In this document: positions 4,576 through 6,528 of the stretch, in pieces
Layout: each line of letters opens with the position of its first letter
Position numbering within the stretch: the first letter of the stretch is position 1
Source: Clostridia bacterium
Lineage (GTDB): Bacteria; Bacillota; Clostridia; Oscillospirales; CAG-272
Length of the DNA stretch: 6,528 bases
Direction: 5' to 3'
Assembly: GCA_017631215.1 (NCBI GenBank)
Contig: JAGBTR010000187.1
Span: forward strand, 1 to 6,528
The notes under the pieces: generated by a model
Database searches by the model: none
What the model was told of the DNA's origin: nothing
The model's input: the letters and a program-made list of their open reading frames with translations, nothing else
Made by a program: the position numbers and the translations under genes

Positions 4576-6528
4576 ATGAAGAAAATCTGTATTTCTAAAA
4601 ATTGGAGCTTTTCCAAGTCCGCAAATCCCCGCGAATATTGCAAGGTCGACCTCCCCCACGACTATATGGTCACGGCGGGCCGCGCCCCCGATATGGTCGG
4701 CTCGAACGGCTATTTTATCCCCTACAAGGGGCGCTACGTCAAGTTCCTTGAGGGCTCGCTTGTGGCGCAAAAGCAGCACTACGTTCTGGATTTTGACGGC
4801 GCATATATGTATACGCAGGTCTATTTCAATGAAAGCCTCGTCGCCACACACCCGCACGGCTACACGCCCTTTCTCGTCGACGTGACCGACCGTATGATCG
4901 CGGGCGGCATCAACAAGCTGGCCGTCGAGACCGACCCTCTGTCCAATTCCACCCGCTGGTACAGCGGCGCGGGTCTTTACCGCGACGTTTTCCTTTGGAC
5001 GGGCGGTGCCGTCAGAATCGAGCCCTGGGATTATTTCATCACCTCGACAGAGGTCAGTGACAAGCACGCAACCGTCAACGCGCACCTTGATCTCTCCTCC
5101 GACCTCAACACCACCGCCAAGATCACCGTCGCGCTGTCCGACAAGGACGGCACCACCGTCGCCACGGGCGAGTGCGAGCTCAAGGTCAAAAAGAACGCCA
5201 AGACGCCCTGCGACATCGCGCTCTCGGTAAAGGATCCCGAGCTGTGGTGTCCTGAAAATCCCTATCTGTATTCGCTCCGTGCCGACGTCAGCGTCAAGGA
5301 CGAGCTGACCGACACGCTCGACGTTGCCACCGTCGGCATCCGCTCCATCACCTTTGACGCCGTCAACGGCTGCCTGCTCAACGGCAAGCCCATCAAAATG
5401 CGCGGTGGCTGTATCCACCACGACCACGGTGTGCTGGGCGCGGCATCCTTCCCCGCCGCCGAGGCGCGCAAGATCCGCATTCTCAAGGAGGCAGGATTCA
5501 ACGCTGTCCGCATCGCGCACAATCCCCCCTCCCTCGCCCTGCTTGAGGTCTGTGACCGCGAGGGCGTCATCCTGATGGATGAGGCGTTCGATATGTGGAA
5601 CATCCAAAAGACCGCTACCGACTACCACCTTTGGTTTGCCGATTGGTGCGAGCGCGACGTCGCCGCTATGGTGTTGCGTGACCGCAACCACCCCTGCGTA
5701 TTCAGCTATTCCATCGGCAACGAGATCGGCGAGCGCGACGGTGGCTCGGACGGTGCCTACTGGTCGAAGCGCCTTTCAGCCGCCGTCAAAAAGCACGACA
5801 CGACGCGCCCCGTTACCGCCGCCGTTTGCTGTCTCAACCAGCGAAAGGATGAGCCGAGCATCAACCCCGCCGCCTACTACGATCAACCCAAGATCAAGCA
5901 CGAGCTGCGCGACCTCAAGGATCTTGACAACGTCCCCGATTGGCAGGACTTCACCGAGGAATATATGGCACCGCTCGATATCGTTGGCTACAACTACCGC
6001 TATCAGCGCTACGAGGCGGATCATACCCGCTTCCCCGACCGTGTGATCTGGGGCTCCGAGACACGCATCTCGCACTTCTACCGCGAGTGGACGAAAAGCA
6101 TGCAGCTGCCCTACGTGCTCGGCAGCTTTACCTGGACGGCCTACGACAATATGGGCGAGGTCGGTGCGGGGCGCGGCGTTTGGGCGCGCGACGGAAAGCT
6201 ATCCGATCTGTCGCTCGGCGCATATCCTTGGCGCTCCTGCTTCCAAGGCGACCACGACCTTTGCGGCTATCGCCGTCCGCAGTCCTATTTCCGCGATGCG
6301 GTGTGGCGTGGCGGCATTGAGCCCCGCATCTTCACCACACACCCCGAGCACTTTGGCGAGGGCTATTCGGGCTCGGGCTGGCATTGGGACGACGTACACG
6401 AGACGTGGACGTTTGAGGACCGATACCTCGGCAGACCCGTCAAGTGCGACGTCTACACCGATGCCGACGAGATCGTCTTTATGCTAAACGGTCGCGAGGT
6501 GGGCAGAGCCGTGCCCGTGGGTTGTATC
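4576..6528 (+). CDS. Glycoside hydrolase family 2, beta-galactosidase type, 3' end outside window
   Basis: A retaining exo-glycosidase, 651 codons present without interruption and open at the right edge. There is no signal peptide, so it should act in the cytoplasm on imported oligosaccharides. The N-terminal jelly-roll domain (about 1-150) carries RWYSGAGLYR (127-136). An immunoglobulin-like domain follows to about 265. The TIM barrel starts near MRGGCIHHDHG (275-285). The acid/base is Glu383 in SIGNEIGE and the nucleophile is Glu495 in WGSETR; GSFTWTAYDNMGE (516-528) is a further conserved barrel segment. From about 580 a beta domain resembling DUF4982 begins (VYTDADEIVFMLNGREVG). The GSE nucleophile motif and the DUF4982-like tail point to the large beta-galactosidase group of GH2, but substrate cannot be fixed from sequence; beta-galactosides are most likely, other beta-linked sugars possible. 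It is transcribed divergently from the B12 operon under its own strong promoter. Confidence 0.95.
   Translation, partial: MKKICISKNWSFSKSANPREYCKVDLPHDYMVTAGRAPDMVGSNGYFIPYKGRYVKFLEGSLVAQKQHYVLDFDGAYMYTQVYFNESLVATHPHGYTPFLVDVTDRMIAGGINKLAVETDPLSNSTRWYSGAGLYRDVFLWTGGAVRIEPWDYFITSTEVSDKHATVNAHLDLSSDLNTTAKITVALSDKDGTTVATGECELKVKKNAKTPCDIALSVKDPELWCPENPYLYSLRADVSVKDELTDTLDVATVGIRSITFDAVNGCLLNGKPIKMRGGCIHHDHGVLGAASFPAAEARKIRILKEAGFNAVRIAHNPPSLALLEVCDREGVILMDEAFDMWNIQKTATDYHLWFADWCERDVAAMVLRDRNHPCVFSYSIGNEIGERDGGSDGAYWSKRLSAAVKKHDTTRPVTAAVCCLNQRKDEPSINPAAYYDQPKIKHELRDLKDLDNVPDWQDFTEEYMAPLDIVGYNYRYQRYEADHTRFPDRVIWGSETRISHFYREWTKSMQLPYVLGSFTWTAYDNMGEVGAGRGVWARDGKLSDLSLGAYPWRSCFQGDHDLCGYRRPQSYFRDAVWRGGIEPRIFTTHPEHFGEGYSGSGWHWDDVHETWTFEDRYLGRPVKCDVYTDADEIVFMLNGREVGRAVPVGCI

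Noticed and set aside
4528..5691. 387-codon open frame on the minus strand
   Set aside because: It lies antisense to the GH2 gene, which has both catalytic motifs, a ribosome binding site and a consensus promoter. The reading shows no recognisable domain and its start has no ribosome binding site; it is a codon-bias shadow.
1..6528. CRISPR array, insertion sequence, tRNA or rRNA
   Set aside because: No spaced direct repeats, transposase reading, terminal inverted repeats or tRNA/rRNA-like segments were seen on either strand.

Overview
The window looks like a chromosomal piece of a GC-rich, Gram-positive, gut-type Clostridia (Oscillospiraceae/Christensenellales-like; the lineage is an inference). 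Support comes from strong GGAGG-type ribosome binding sites, sigma-A style promoters, Gram-positive secreted/membrane-tethered proteins, an ECF-type transporter and a long-form family 2 glycoside hydrolase. Two divergent transcription units share a control region at about 4400-4530.

Minus strand (4432 down to 1): a promoter (TTGACT-N17-TACAAT with an extended -10) drives a leader that carries a cobalamin (B12) riboswitch, 4255-4370. The leader then holds a long imperfect hairpin and a textbook intrinsic terminator, 4112-4148, which ends seven bases before the ribosome binding site of the first gene. The genes follow in order: a 98-aa basic protein with a homing-endonuclease-associated (HNH_repeat-like) motif (3795-4091); a secreted, possibly lipid-anchored protein with an EF-hand/dockerin-like loop and a DUF4430-like segment (3052-3750); a 537-aa protein joining an alpha/alpha-barrel repeat domain to a C-terminal DUF4430 domain through a transmembrane hairpin (1435-3048); an EcfT-family membrane subunit (557-1438); and an EcfA-family ATPase with a GTG start that runs off the left edge (1-584). 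The last genes overlap, or nearly abut, in the manner of a translationally coupled operon.

The operon reads as a B12-repressed cobalamin capture and uptake system. The alpha-barrel plus DUF4430 layout is that of animal intrinsic factor and transcobalamin, where B12 is held between the two lobes. Here both lobes are predicted to lie outside the membrane, beside an energy-coupling-factor transporter. The ECF substrate-binding S component is not in the window and may lie beyond the left edge. Ligand and mechanism are inferred from domain layout and riboswitch context.

Plus strand (4492 to the right edge): a perfect consensus promoter (TTGACA-N17-TATAAT), a short leader, and a GH2 glycosidase of the beta-galactosidase type with both catalytic glutamates visible; it is cut at the right edge after 651 codons. 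Nothing links it functionally to the B12 operon beyond divergent position.
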